Shown here: piece after piece, positions 1 through 8,990 of the stretch
Numbering within the stretch: the first letter of the stretch is position 1
How the letters are laid out: each line of letters opens with the position of its first letter
Position numbers and translations under genes: made by a program
Source: Peptococcaceae bacterium BRH_c8a
GTDB lineage: Bacteria; Bacillota; Desulfotomaculia; Desulfotomaculales; Desulfallaceae
Length of the DNA stretch: 64,000 nucleotides
Reading direction: 5' to 3'
NCBI GenBank assembly: GCA_000961575.1
Contig: LADP01000039.1
Location: 1 to 64,000, forward strand
Notes under the pieces: generated by a model
The model's database searches: none
The model's input: only the letters and a program-made list of their open reading frames with translations
Told to the model about the DNA's origin: nothing

Positions 1-1023
1 GTTTACGGCCGCAAAATGGAAGAAGATTTCGAGCCCGTTTTGGAACGCCGCATCCACTACTTCACCAACTATGGCGAAGGTCTGTGGCACGTGGCCCAGC
101 GGGATATCATGTGGGTCAGGATCAGTAAAGATGCCTTTGCCAAGGGCTTCCGCTTAAAGCATATCGGCGAGATCCTGTTTGCCAAGTTCAAGTCCGAGTT
201 TTCGGCCATCGTAGACCGGGTCCAAGTCACCATCTACAGCGACGAAGAAAAAGTCAAAGAGATGCGCGAAACCGCCCGGGGCTACTACCAGAAGCGTGAC
301 GACCGCCTCAAGGAACTGCGGGACGAGAAAGTGGACACCTTCTACTCCTGCACCCTGTGCCAGAGCTTTGCGCCCACCCACGTGTGCGTGATTGCTCCCG
401 AGCGGGTCGGCCTGTGCGGCGCGGTGAGTTGGTTGGACGCCAAGGCGGCCTTCGAGATTAACCCGCACGGTTCCAACCAGCCCATCCCCAAAGAGGGCGA
501 GCTGGACGGCGTGAAGGGTCAGTGGAAGTCTTTCAACGATTTCTGCTTCAACAATTCACAGCGCTCCATCGAGAATGTTAACTTCTATACCATTATGGAA
601 TACCCGATGACTTCCTGCGGCTGCTTCGAATGCATCCTGGCTATGGTGCCCGAGTGCAACGGGTTCATGGTAGTTAACCGTGAACACAGCGGCATGACTC
701 CCTCGGGGATGAGCTTTACCACCCTGGCCGGTACCATCGGCGGCGGCGCGCAGATGCCTGGTTTCATGGGCATCGGTAAATCGTACCTGGGTTCGCCCAA
801 GTTCGTGCCTGCTGACGGCGGTTTGGGACGTCTGGTATGGATACCCAAGGCGCTGAAGGAAAACCTGCGGCCGCTCTTGGAAGAGGCGGCAGAGAATGCC
901 GGCCTGGGCAAGGATTTTGTGGATAAGATTGCTGACGAGACCGTGGGTACCAGCGGCGAAGAGATTATGTCCTTCCTCGAAGAGAAGGGGCACCCGGCGC
1001 TGACCATGGATCCGTTGATGTAA
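1..1023 (+). CDS. acsB: Acetyl-CoA synthase (CODH/ACS alpha subunit), C-terminal part
   Basis: The reading frame is open from base 1, so the gene is cut at its 5' end; about 340 C-terminal residues remain. AcsB forms acetyl-CoA from CO, a methyl group carried by the corrinoid protein, and CoA, at the Ni-Ni-[4Fe-4S] A-cluster. The visible cysteine pattern fits that cluster: CTLC followed by a further Cys (THVC), and the SCGCFEC stretch supplying the Cys-Gly-Cys ligand to nickel. The glycine-rich GTIGGGAQMPGFMGIG segment is also typical. It is followed by acsC, as in acetogen and Desulfotomaculum clusters. The catalytic CODH gene acsA is not in the window. Confidence 0.96.
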   Translation, partial: VYGRKMEEDFEPVLERRIHYFTNYGEGLWHVAQRDIMWVRISKDAFAKGFRLKHIGEILFAKFKSEFSAIVDRVQVTIYSDEEKVKEMRETARGYYQKRDDRLKELRDEKVDTFYSCTLCQSFAPTHVCVIAPERVGLCGAVSWLDAKAAFEINPHGSNQPIPKEGELDGVKGQWKSFNDFCFNNSQRSIENVNFYTIMEYPMTSCGCFECILAMVPECNGFMVVNREHSGMTPSGMSFTTLAGTIGGGAQMPGFMGIGKSYLGSPKFVPADGGLGRLVWIPKALKENLRPLLEEAAENAGLGKDFVDKIADETVGTSGEEIMSFLEEKGHPALTMDPLM

Positions 1024-1080
1024 TTTAGGTAAGTAATTTAGTTTCGAGTTTTAGGAACACTAAAGGCGGAACGGTAAGGT

Positions 1081-1355
1081 AAGGGGACACACCTGCTGAA
1101 GACGGGGTATTCCTTTTGGGGACAGGAATGTCCCCAACGTATGATAGGGGACACCCCTGCTAAAGACGGGGTATTCCTCTGAGGACAGGAATGTCCCCAA
1201 CGTATGGTTCCGCCCCCGGTGTTCCAAAAAGGTCAGGGGACACACCTCTGCTTATAGGTCAAACTTACGGGTCGAGGAATGTCCCCAATGTATGGTCAGG
1301 GGACACACCTCCTCATTAGAAGTTAGAGGTTGGAATGTCTCCAACGTATATAAGG
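1081..1355 (+). repeat. Tandem array of four REP-like GGGGACAC...GTCCCC units
   Basis: Four units of about 55-60 bases start near 1083, 1147, 1236 and 1299. Each opens with GGGGACAC(A)CCT and closes with GGAATGTCCCCAACGTATG (the last has GTCTCC), so each can fold on itself. Single or paired relatives occur at 3561, 12293, 20287 and 54801. The first two units lie between an interrupted inverted repeat (GGAACAC...GGCGGAAC at 1053-1071 and GTTCCGCC...GTGTTCC at 1206-1224), which would otherwise form a hairpin after acsB. No transposase is nearby. Confidence 0.85.
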
Positions 1356-1379
1356 ATTCAGAGAAAGGAGTTTGGAGTA

Positions 1380-2702
1380 ATGGGTTTAACAGGTTTAGCT
1401 ATATTTAAACAGCTCCCGAAAACTAACTGCAAAGATTGCGGTCAACCGACCTGCCTGGCATTTGCCATGCAGTTGGCCAGCGGCAAAGCAGGCCTTGATC
1501 AGTGCCCCCATGTCAGCGATGCTGCCAAAGAAGCCCTGGATTCAGCCTCTGCACCGCCGATAGCCCTGGTTAAAGTAGGCAAAGGCGAAAAAGAAGTGGC
1601 ACTGGGCAGCGAGACTGTGCTGTTCCGTCATGAAAAGCGTTTTGAAAATCCCACAGGTATTGCCGTATCCGTTAAGGATACCGACGGTGATATCGCCTCC
1701 AAGGTAGCAGCCATTAACAAGCTGGTTTTCGACCGCGTAGGTCAAATTCACAGTGTTAACCTGGTAGCCGTTGTAAACGCTTCCGGAGACGGCGCCAAGT
1801 TTGCTGAAGCAGCCAAAACCGTGCAGGATAACACTGAATTTCCGCTGATTCTAGTCAGCGAAGATCCTGCCGCTATGGGCAGCGCTCTGGAAGTGACCGG
1901 CGCCAACAACCCGCTAATCTGCGGCGCCAATGCATCCAACCTGGAAGCAATGGTGGAACTGGCCAAAAAGTATGACGCTCCGCTAGTAGTTAAGGGCAAT
2001 GGTCTTGACGAGCTGGAAGCCCTAGTGGAAAAATCCGGTTACAAGAAACTGTTCCTTGATTCAGGCGCCCGTGAAATAAACAAAGCCCTGGCCGACCAAA
2101 CTCAGATTCGCCGTCAGGCTCTGAAAAAATTCCGTCCTTTCGGCTATCCGACCATTGCCTTTGCCGACAATGCTGATCCTGTCCAGGCAGTTGTGGATGC
2201 CAGCGTTTATATCGCCAAGTATGCCGGAATCGTAGTGGTTGATTCCGCTGATCCCGCTGACCTACTACCACTGGTTACACTGCGTCTGAACGTTTACACC
2301 GACCCGCAAAAACCCATCGCAGTGGAATCCAAATTGTACGAAATAGGCACCCCGGGACCAGATTCACCTGTATTCGTGACCACCAACTTCTCCCTGACCT
2401 ACTTTAACGTGCAGGGCGACGTGGAAAGCGGCCGGATTAATGGTTACATCCTGCCGGTGGACACCGACGGTATTTCTGTAATGACCGGCTGGGCCGCAGG
2501 CAAGTTTACGCCTGAGAAAATCACCGAAATGCTGAACACCTCCGGCGTAGCGGAAAAAGTAACGCACCGCAAGGTGATTATCCCTGGCGGCGTGGCGGTT
2601 CTGAGTGGTAAGCTTAATGAAATAAGCGGCTGGGAAGTGCTGGTTGGACCTAGAGAATCCGGCGGGATTCCGTCCTTTATTAAGCAGCGCTGGGGCGCAT
2701 AA
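1380..2702 (+). CDS. acsC: Corrinoid iron-sulfur protein, large subunit
   Basis: AcsC is the large subunit of the corrinoid iron-sulfur protein, which carries the methyl group from methyl-THF to acetyl-CoA synthase. The N-terminus has the family's [4Fe-4S] motif (NCKDCGQPTC, then QCP about 20 residues on), which reductively activates cobalt. The rest fits a TIM barrel followed by a C-terminal corrinoid-binding region. I chose ATG 1380 (MGLTGLAIFKQLP) because it has AAGGAG nine bases upstream and matches the usual family start. An in-frame upstream start at 1335 would be read through the repeat array. Length is 440 residues, normal for the family. Confidence 0.96.
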   Translation: MGLTGLAIFKQLPKTNCKDCGQPTCLAFAMQLASGKAGLDQCPHVSDAAKEALDSASAPPIALVKVGKGEKEVALGSETVLFRHEKRFENPTGIAVSVKDTDGDIASKVAAINKLVFDRVGQIHSVNLVAVVNASGDGAKFAEAAKTVQDNTEFPLILVSEDPAAMGSALEVTGANNPLICGANASNLEAMVELAKKYDAPLVVKGNGLDELEALVEKSGYKKLFLDSGAREINKALADQTQIRRQALKKFRPFGYPTIAFADNADPVQAVVDASVYIAKYAGIVVVDSADPADLLPLVTLRLNVYTDPQKPIAVESKLYEIGTPGPDSPVFVTTNFSLTYFNVQGDVESGRINGYILPVDTDGISVMTGWAAGKFTPEKITEMLNTSGVAEKVTHRKVIIPGGVAVLSGKLNEISGWEVLVGPRESGGIPSFIKQRWGA

Positions 2703-2799
2703 GCTAGAATTAATTTTAAATTCACTTAAGCGAGTGTGGACCGCAAACCTAGATTAATTATGACAGTTTTATTACCACAGCCAAAGGAGGACAAATCTT

Positions 2800-3558
2800 A
2801 TGGCATTTCATATAGCAGTAGCCGGCAAGGGTGGCACGGGGAAAACCACATTATGCTCGCTGATTGTCAGGCAATTGATCAAAGCTGGGAAAAAACCCAT
2901 TCTGGCGGTAGACGCCGATGCCAATGCCAACCTTAACGAAGCGTTGGGCCTGGAAATTGAAGGGACCATCTCTGAAGTTTTAGCTAGGATATACAATAAC
3001 CTGGATCCCCTGCCGGCAGGCATGACCAAAGACCAGTACGTGGCCTTTAAGGTGCACGAGTCCCTTGCCGAAGGAGATAATGTTGACCTTTTGGTAATGG
3101 GCGGCCCCGAAGGGGCAGGGTGCTATTGCTACGCCAACAATATCCTACGTGGGTTTGTGGCTGAACTGAGCAACAATTACCCTTATCTGATTATGGACAA
3201 TGAAGCCGGTCTGGAGCATCTAAGCAGGCGTACAACCCAGAATGTGGATGTGCTTTTCATTACCAGTGATGCATCAGCAAGGGGCATCCGTTCGGCAGGT
3301 CGTATCCGCGAACTGGTGGAAGCCCTTAAGCTGGACATGAAAAAAATGTACCTGGTGGTCTCCAGAGTAAAAGAAGGTTCCATTGAAGCCCTAATGCCGG
3401 AAATAGAAAAAACCGGTTTGGAGCTGATTGGTGCCATACCCACAGATGACCAGGTGATGGAATATGACCTACTAAGCAAACCACTGATCAGCTTACCTGA
3501 TCATTCACCGGCGGTGGCGGTGGTTGACGAGATCCTAAAAAAAGCCGCCATCGTTTAA
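2800..3558 (+). CDS. cooC: CooC/AcsF-type nickel-insertion ATPase
   Basis: This 252-residue ParA/MinD-like P-loop ATPase matures nickel sites of CODH/ACS. The deviant Walker A motif is GKGGTGKTTLCSL near residue 9. The DADANANLNEALG segment and the CYCYANN motif (CxC, residues about 108-110) match the metal-binding dimer interface described for CooC. The start at 2800 has AAAGGAGG eleven bases upstream. It lies between acsC and acsD, as is common in acs clusters, where the protein is called AcsF. Whether it serves ACS, CODH or both cannot be told from sequence. Confidence 0.93.
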   Translation: MAFHIAVAGKGGTGKTTLCSLIVRQLIKAGKKPILAVDADANANLNEALGLEIEGTISEVLARIYNNLDPLPAGMTKDQYVAFKVHESLAEGDNVDLLVMGGPEGAGCYCYANNILRGFVAELSNNYPYLIMDNEAGLEHLSRRTTQNVDVLFITSDASARGIRSAGRIRELVEALKLDMKKMYLVVSRVKEGSIEALMPEIEKTGLELIGAIPTDDQVMEYDLLSKPLISLPDHSPAVAVVDEILKKAAIV

Positions 3559-3560
3559 GG

Positions 3561-3682
3561 AAAAGGGACACACCTCTGATTATGGGTCGAACTTACGGGT
3601 CGAGGAATGTCCCAACTTATGAAAAGGGACACACCTCTGATTATGGGTTAAACTTACAGGTCGAGGAATGTCCCAACTTATA
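3561..3682 (+). repeat. Two tandem REP-like units between cooC and acsD
   Basis: Two nearly identical 60-base units start with AAAAGGGACACACCTCTGAT and end with GAGGAATGTCCCAACTTAT. Compared with the array at 1081, each arm has lost one G or C, so both arms are shortened together. They sit inside the acs operon. Confidence 0.82.
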
Positions 3683-3714
3683 CCAAGCTTTATAATGTAG
3701 AAAGGAGCGGAACA

Positions 3715-4665
3715 ATGGCTGTTACGATAGCAAAAGAAAAATGGACCAGCAAAGTTGGGGAAATGGAGCTGGGCACCGGCGCCAAGGCTATCAAAGTAGG
3801 CGGGGAAACCTCGCTGCCTTTCCTGCACTTTGAAGGTGAAATTCCCAACCGTCCGGTTATGGCTTTGGAAGTATGGGATATGGAACCCACCGAGTGGCCT
3901 GATATTCTGAAAAAACCCTTTGATGGCGTACTGGCAGATCCCGTAGCCTGGGCCAAGAAAAACGTAGAATACGGTGCTGACCTGATTGCCATACGTTTTA
4001 TGAGCGCACATCCCGACTTTAAAGATGCCTCTCCCGAAGAATGTGCCGCTACAGCCAAAGCAGTGGCCGACGCTGTCGATGTACCTCTGGTACTGATCGG
4101 CTGCGGTATTGAAGAGAAAGACGCCGCTGTTATGGAGAAGGTTGGAGAAGCTTTAAGTGGTAAGCAGTGCCTGATTGGCTGCGCCACCGAGAAAAACTAT
4201 AAGACCATCACCGCCGCTGCCATGGTTAACGGTCACAGCGTGATTGCGTCCAGCCCGCTGGACATTAACCTGGCCAAGCAGCTAAACATCCTGATGACTG
4301 AAATGAACCTGCCCACCAACCGCATCGCCATAGACCCGTTGGTTGGCGCGCTGGGTTACGGCATTGAGTACGCCTACTCTATCATGGAGCGGGCTCGCAT
4401 GGGCGCCCTAATGGGCGACAAAATGCTGGCTATGCCGGTTATCTGCTTTGTGGGCCAGGAAGCCTGGAAAGCCAAGGAAGCCAAGAGCCCGGATGAAGAG
4501 ACTCCCGAATGGGGCGCCCTGGATAAACGGGCCATCCTGTGGGAAGTTGTTACCACTACATCCTTCGCCCTGGCCGGTGGCTCGATCTTCATCCTGCGCC
4601 ACCCCGAGACCATTAAGCACGTTAATGCTCATTTTGCCAAAGTAATGGAGAGCAACGCTTACTAA
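3715..4665 (+). CDS. acsD: Corrinoid iron-sulfur protein, small subunit
   Basis: AcsD pairs with AcsC to form the heterodimeric corrinoid protein of the Wood-Ljungdahl pathway; the corrinoid sits between the two barrels. The 316-residue protein has recognisable family segments: LPFLHFEGEIPNRPVMALEVWD near residue 40 (written here as a region, not for exact match), DPVAWAKKNVEYGADL, and the C-terminal ALAGGSIFILRHPETI. ATG 3715 has AAAGGAG nine bases upstream. The gene follows cooC across a repeat pair and precedes acsE by 39 bases, so all are probably one transcript. Confidence 0.96.
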   Translation: MAVTIAKEKWTSKVGEMELGTGAKAIKVGGETSLPFLHFEGEIPNRPVMALEVWDMEPTEWPDILKKPFDGVLADPVAWAKKNVEYGADLIAIRFMSAHPDFKDASPEECAATAKAVADAVDVPLVLIGCGIEEKDAAVMEKVGEALSGKQCLIGCATEKNYKTITAAAMVNGHSVIASSPLDINLAKQLNILMTEMNLPTNRIAIDPLVGALGYGIEYAYSIMERARMGALMGDKMLAMPVICFVGQEAWKAKEAKSPDEETPEWGALDKRAILWEVVTTTSFALAGGSIFILRHPETIKHVNAHFAKVMESNAY

Positions 4666-4704
4666 GAGAAATATTTTTAATTATAGGTAAGGGAGGCTAA
4701 AAGC

Positions 4705-5499
4705 ATGATCCTAATCGGCGAACGGATTAACGGGATGTTTAAAGATATCCGTGAGGGCATCCTAACCAAAAACCCGGAGCCCATCCAGTATTGGGCCAAG
4801 CGCCAGTATGAAATGTGCGCCGGCTACCTTGATATCAACACCGGCCCCACTGTTGAAGCTGAAGATCAACCCGCTGTTATGGAATGGCTGGTCAAAATAG
4901 CTCAGGAAGCCGCGCCGCTACCTTGCTGCGTTGACTCCACCAACCCGGCAGCCATTGAAGCCGGCTTGAAAGTACACAAAGGCAAAGCCATGATTAACTC
5001 TACCACTGCCGACCAGTGGAAGATGGACATCTATATTCCGATGGCTGCCAAGTACAACGCTGCCATTATCGGTTTGGCCATGAACGAAAAGGGCGTGCCC
5101 AAGAGCGCTGCCGATCGGGTAGCTTTGGCTATGGAAATCGTAGTTAATTGCGACATGCACGGCGTGCCCATGGAAGACCTGTACATCGACCCGCTGATGC
5201 TGCCGGCCAATGTGGCCCAAGAGCATGGTGTTGAAGTGCTGGAAACTCTGCGGCAGATTAAAACTCTGGCGGATCCGCCCCCGCGTACCACTATGGGCCT
5301 GAGCAATACTTCCCAGGGTTGCACCAACAGGCACCTCCTCAACCGGACATTCCTGATTATGTCCATAGCCAATGGTCTGGATTCAGCCATTGCCGATGTT
5401 GATGATGATGCCCTGCTGGATGCGGTAGCCGCTGCCAAAATCCTAATGAACAATGACATTTATTGCGATTCGTTCCTCAAAACTTTCCGTTCCAGGTAA
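4705..5499 (+). CDS. acsE: Methyl-THF:corrinoid iron-sulfur protein methyltransferase
   Basis: AcsE moves the methyl group from methyl-tetrahydrofolate to Co(I) of AcsCD. The 264-residue protein has the pterin-binding TIM-barrel features of the family: MILIGERINGMF at the start, DINTGP near residue 48, CVDSTNP near residue 75, DPLMLP near 164, and the GLSNTSQGCTNR loop containing the pterin-contacting Asn. RBS GGGAGG lies ten bases before ATG 4705. It is the last gene of the acs block and a strong hairpin follows. Together with metVF at 18.6-20.2 kb, the window encodes reduction of methylene-THF and its transfer to ACS. Confidence 0.96.
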   Translation: MILIGERINGMFKDIREGILTKNPEPIQYWAKRQYEMCAGYLDINTGPTVEAEDQPAVMEWLVKIAQEAAPLPCCVDSTNPAAIEAGLKVHKGKAMINSTTADQWKMDIYIPMAAKYNAAIIGLAMNEKGVPKSAADRVALAMEIVVNCDMHGVPMEDLYIDPLMLPANVAQEHGVEVLETLRQIKTLADPPPRTTMGLSNTSQGCTNRHLLNRTFLIMSIANGLDSAIADVDDDALLDAVAAAKILMNNDIYCDSFLKTFRSR

Positions 5500-5530
5500 A
5501 TTAACGGGAAATCTAATGCAATGCCGTACC

Positions 5531-5570
5531 GGTTATGAAAAGGCGGCCCCAAAACCGCCTTTTCATAACC
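5531..5570 (+). terminator. Terminator after acsE
   Basis: A perfect 16-bp inverted repeat (GGTTATGAAAAGGCGG with its complement) surrounds an eight-base loop CCCCAAAA. T residues lie inside the 3' arm rather than after it. It separates the acs block from the promoter of the hdrA1 operon. Confidence 0.8.
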
Positions 5571-5604
5571 TCACCGGGCGGATATTTCATCTTATTCCGG
5601 CTAT

Positions 5605-5633
5605 TTGACAGTAAGTACGGCAGGTATTATACT
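5605..5633 (+). promoter_or_regulatory. Sigma-A-type promoter upstream of the hdrA1 operon
   Basis: TTGACA (5605-5610), a 17-base spacer, then TATACT (5628-5633) match the vegetative consensus closely. Transcription would begin near 5640 and give a leader of about 300 bases before hdrA1. I see no recognised riboswitch in the leader; it holds a short ORF that ends on the hdrA1 start. Confidence 0.7.
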
Positions 5634-5775
5634 GTGGTCAAGGTGTGTATAATCCCGGAATATTGAATAATATTAAGATTTTTCACAAAATAACACGCTT
5701 AGCACTGTTTTTCAGCATTATTGCCTGCCGCTCCCCAGGGTCATCAGGTTCAAGAGAGCTCGGCAGCTCCAATCA

Positions 5776-5946
5776 ATGCTGAACGGCTTTAAACGGCCGG
5801 TCAACGAACTAATTGAACAACAAGGGATAGCACCTTTTTTTATGGCCGGTGGGGCGAAAAATTGCCCGTCACACGCACCTGGCCTGGCGGAAGAAGGCAT
5901 ATTTATGTACGCTGAAACTAGGAGGACGGATGTGATGCTTAGATGA
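5776..5946 (+). CDS. Possible 56-residue upstream ORF coupled to hdrA1
   Basis: The frame is open from 5677 to a TGA at 5944-5946 that overlaps the hdrA1 start as ATGA. The first ATG is at 5776 (MLNGFKRPVNELIEQQ...). It contains the AGGAGG that would serve hdrA1. No good ribosome-binding site is seen before 5776, and I recognise no family. The overlap is what coupled genes usually show, but the ORF may also be chance or a remnant. Confidence 0.3.
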   Translation: MLNGFKRPVNELIEQQGIAPFFMAGGAKNCPSHAPGLAEEGIFMYAETRRTDVMLR

Positions 5947-8900
5947 TTACAAAACCTGATAAGGTTGGAGCCGTTCTGGTGGTTGGCGCAGGTATCGCCG
6001 GTATTCAGGCTTCGCTTGATCTGGCGGAATCAGGATACTATGTATACCTGGTTGAAAAAAGCCCCGCTATTGGCGGCACCATGCCCATGCTGGACAAAAC
6101 ATTCCCCACCAATGACTGCTCCATGTGCATCCTGTCTCCCAAACTGGTTGAGTGTGGGAGACACTTGAATGTCGAGACCATTACTAATTCTGAGGTAGCT
6201 GACATTCAAGGTGAACCTGGTAATTTTAAAGTTACCATTAACACAAAGGCACGTTTGGTTGATCCCGATAAATGTACTGGTTGCGGCTCCTGCGCGGAAG
6301 AATGCCCCGTTAAAGTGGATGACGACTTTAACCAGGGTCTTGACAAGCGTAAGGCCATTTACAAGCAGTACGCCCAGGCTTACCCCAACGCCTACGCCAT
6401 TGATGCTACCAGGTGTTTAAAAGTTAAAAAACCCAAGGCCTGCGGTAAATGTCTGGAAGTGTGCCAGGCAAACGCCATTGACCATCAGATGCAGGACACC
6501 ACTCTGGAAGTGCAAGTTGGTTCCGTCATTCTGTGCCCCGGCTTTGAAAAGTATGACGTCAGCCAGCTGTGGTATTACGGCTACGGTAAGTTGCCCAACG
6601 TTTTAACCAGCCTTGAATTTGAACGTATCCTCAGTGCTTCCGGCCCCTTCGGCGGTCATCTGCAAAGACCGTCCGACGGCAAAGAGCCGAAAAAAATTGC
6701 CTGGCTCCAGTGCGTTGGTTCCAGGAACTGCCGCAATGAACACGGCTATTGTTCTTCGGTTTGCTGCATGTATGCCATTAAGGAAGCCGTTATCGCCAAA
6801 GAGCATACCAAGTACCCCCTGGATACGGCTATTTTCTTCATGGACATGCGCACCTACGGTAAAGATTTTGAAAAATATTATGACCGCGCCCGGGAAGAAA
6901 GTGGCGTGCGGTTCATTCGCTCGCGTGTGTTTGAAGTAACCGATACCTTTGACGGTACCGGCAACTGCCAAATCCGTTATTCCAACGAGGACGGCACTAT
7001 TACCACTGAAGACTTCGACATGGTGGTGCTCTCCCTGGGTCTGGAACCGGCCTCCGGCATGGTAGAACTGGCCGGCAAACTGGGCCTGGAACTGAACAAG
7101 TTTAATTTCTGCGAATCACCCAGCCTTACCGGTGTGGGCACCAGCAAACCCGGTATCTTTGTGGCGGGCGCATTCAGCGGTCCCCGGGATATTCCCGAGA
7201 CTGTCATGCAGGCCAGCGCAGCAGCATCAGATTCGGCAGCAGACCTGGCGGATGTGCGTGGCACCCTGACCAAAGCCAAGGAATACCCGGCTGAAAAAGA
7301 CGTGTCCGGCGAGATTATTCGTACCGGCGTGGTCGTTTGTCACTGCGGCATCAATATCGGCAGTGTAGTCAATGTGCCCGAAGTTGTGGCTTATGCCAAG
7401 ACCCTGCCGGGAGTTGTATTTGCCGATGAAAAACTTTATGCCTGCTCCCAGGACACATCCGCTCAAATCAAGGATGCCATCCAAGAACACGGCTTAAACA
7501 GGGTCGTAGTTGCATCATGCAGCCCGCGGACGCACGAGCCGATGTTCCAGGAAACCCTGAAGGAAGCTGGTTTAAACGCCAACCTGTTTGAAATGACCAA
7601 TATTCGCGACCAGTGTTCTTGGGTACACATGAAGGAACCTGAAAAGGCGACTGCCAAGGCTAAAGACCTGGTTAAAATGGCTGTCTACAAGTCAGCCCTG
7701 TTGGAACCCATTGACGGTGTAACCCTGGATATGAACCATGACGCTTTGGTTATTGGCGGCGGTGTTTCCGGGTTGACTGCAGCCGACAATCTTTCCAAAC
7801 AGGGTTATCAAGTCTACTTGGTGGAAAAATCCGCCGAACTGGGCGGCATTGCCAACCGTTTGCGCTTTGGTATGAAAGGCGAAGACCTGCCTGTTTACAT
7901 CAGTGAGCTGGTGGCCAAGGTTAACGCCGATCCTAACATTAAAGTGTATACCGGCGTAGAGATAACCGACGTGCAAGGCTTTGTGGGTAATTTTGAGACC
8001 ACTCTGTCCAGTGGCGAAGTTATTCCGCACGGTGTGACCATGATCGCCACCGGCGCCCAGGAATACAAGCCTACTGAATACCTGTACGGCCAAAACGAAA
8101 ACGTCATGACGCTGCTGGAACTGGAAAGCCTGCTGGCCGACAAGGACAGCAAAGTAACCGGCGCCAAGAACGTTGTTTTCGTCCAGTGTGTAGGCTCCAG
8201 GGATGCCGAGCGGCCTTATTGCAGTAGAATTTGCTGCACCAAGTCCGTTAAACAAGCGCTTAAAGTTAAAGAACTTAATCCCAATGCCAACGTATTTGTG
8301 CTGTACCGGGATATCAGAACTTACGGTTTCTTCGAAGAGATGTACCGGGAAGCCCGCAACAAGGGCGTTATCTTCATCCGCTACACCGCCGACAACAAAC
8401 CTGTTGTTAAGGCCGGTGCAGACGGCGTGCAAGTGACTGTAACCGACCATGTGCTGGGTATACCTGTTGAAATCAACGCGGATATAGTGGGTCTGGCTGC
8501 CGCCATCGTGGCGGACAAAGATACCAACGGTAAACTTAGCCAGTTCTACAAAGTGCCGCTGAACCAGGAAGGGTTCTTCCTGGAGGCCCACATGAAACTG
8601 CGCCCGGTGGACTTTGGCACCGACGGTGTGTTTATGTGCGGACTAGCCCACGGGCCCAAAAACCTGGAAGAGAACATCTCCCAGGCCAAAGCCGCGGTGG
8701 GACGCGCCTGTACGGTTCTGGCCAAGGAATCGATTTCCGTGGAAGGCAAGAGCGCTTTCGTCAATGAGAGAAAGTGCGCAGGCTGCGGTGATTGCGAAGC
8801 TGTTTGCCCGGCTAAGGCCGTTCAAGTGGATGCAACTAAAAAAGTTGCCGTGGTTAACGAGGCATTATGCAAAGGCTGCGGCGCCTGTGCGTCAACCTGC

Positions 8901-8969
8901 CGCTGCGGAGCAATCAATGTCAAGGGTTGCACGAACCAACAGCTTATAGCCATGATTAAAGCGCTGTAG
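5943..8969 (+). CDS. hdrA: HdrA-type electron-bifurcating flavoprotein, long form (HdrA1)
   Basis: HdrA carries the bifurcating FAD and passes electrons to iron-sulfur centres. This 1008-residue long form has two flavoprotein halves. The first (1-430) has GAGIAGIQASLDLAESG, the TFPTNDCSMC motif and two ferredoxin-like cysteine groups (CTGCGSCAEECP and CGKCLEVC). The second begins with the HdrA N-terminal-type domain (VVCHCGINIGSVVNVPEV, near 463) and a second Rossmann motif (GGGVSGLTAADNL, near 603), and ends with two [4Fe-4S] motifs (CAGCGDCEAVCP, CKGCGACASTC). ATG 5943 follows an in-frame stop; AGGAGG lies 17 bases upstream. It starts the ten-gene cluster ending in metF. Confidence 0.93.
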   Translation: MITKPDKVGAVLVVGAGIAGIQASLDLAESGYYVYLVEKSPAIGGTMPMLDKTFPTNDCSMCILSPKLVECGRHLNVETITNSEVADIQGEPGNFKVTINTKARLVDPDKCTGCGSCAEECPVKVDDDFNQGLDKRKAIYKQYAQAYPNAYAIDATRCLKVKKPKACGKCLEVCQANAIDHQMQDTTLEVQVGSVILCPGFEKYDVSQLWYYGYGKLPNVLTSLEFERILSASGPFGGHLQRPSDGKEPKKIAWLQCVGSRNCRNEHGYCSSVCCMYAIKEAVIAKEHTKYPLDTAIFFMDMRTYGKDFEKYYDRAREESGVRFIRSRVFEVTDTFDGTGNCQIRYSNEDGTITTEDFDMVVLSLGLEPASGMVELAGKLGLELNKFNFCESPSLTGVGTSKPGIFVAGAFSGPRDIPETVMQASAAASDSAADLADVRGTLTKAKEYPAEKDVSGEIIRTGVVVCHCGINIGSVVNVPEVVAYAKTLPGVVFADEKLYACSQDTSAQIKDAIQEHGLNRVVVASCSPRTHEPMFQETLKEAGLNANLFEMTNIRDQCSWVHMKEPEKATAKAKDLVKMAVYKSALLEPIDGVTLDMNHDALVIGGGVSGLTAADNLSKQGYQVYLVEKSAELGGIANRLRFGMKGEDLPVYISELVAKVNADPNIKVYTGVEITDVQGFVGNFETTLSSGEVIPHGVTMIATGAQEYKPTEYLYGQNENVMTLLELESLLADKDSKVTGAKNVVFVQCVGSRDAERPYCSRICCTKSVKQALKVKELNPNANVFVLYRDIRTYGFFEEMYREARNKGVIFIRYTADNKPVVKAGADGVQVTVTDHVLGIPVEINADIVGLAAAIVADKDTNGKLSQFYKVPLNQEGFFLEAHMKLRPVDFGTDGVFMCGLAHGPKNLEENISQAKAAVGRACTVLAKESISVEGKSAFVNERKCAGCGDCEAVCPAKAVQVDATKKVAVVNEALCKGCGACASTCRCGAINVKGCTNQQLIAMIKAL

Positions 8970-8990
8970 ATGGGGGAGGGAAACGGAGAC

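Noticed and set aside
1081-1355. CRISPR array
   Set aside because: The units are palindromic and contiguous without unique spacers of fixed length; there are no cas genes.
7692-8591. 299-codon minus-strand ORF opposite hdrA1
   Set aside because: It is a shadow of codon use in hdrA1, which has strong family motifs throughout.
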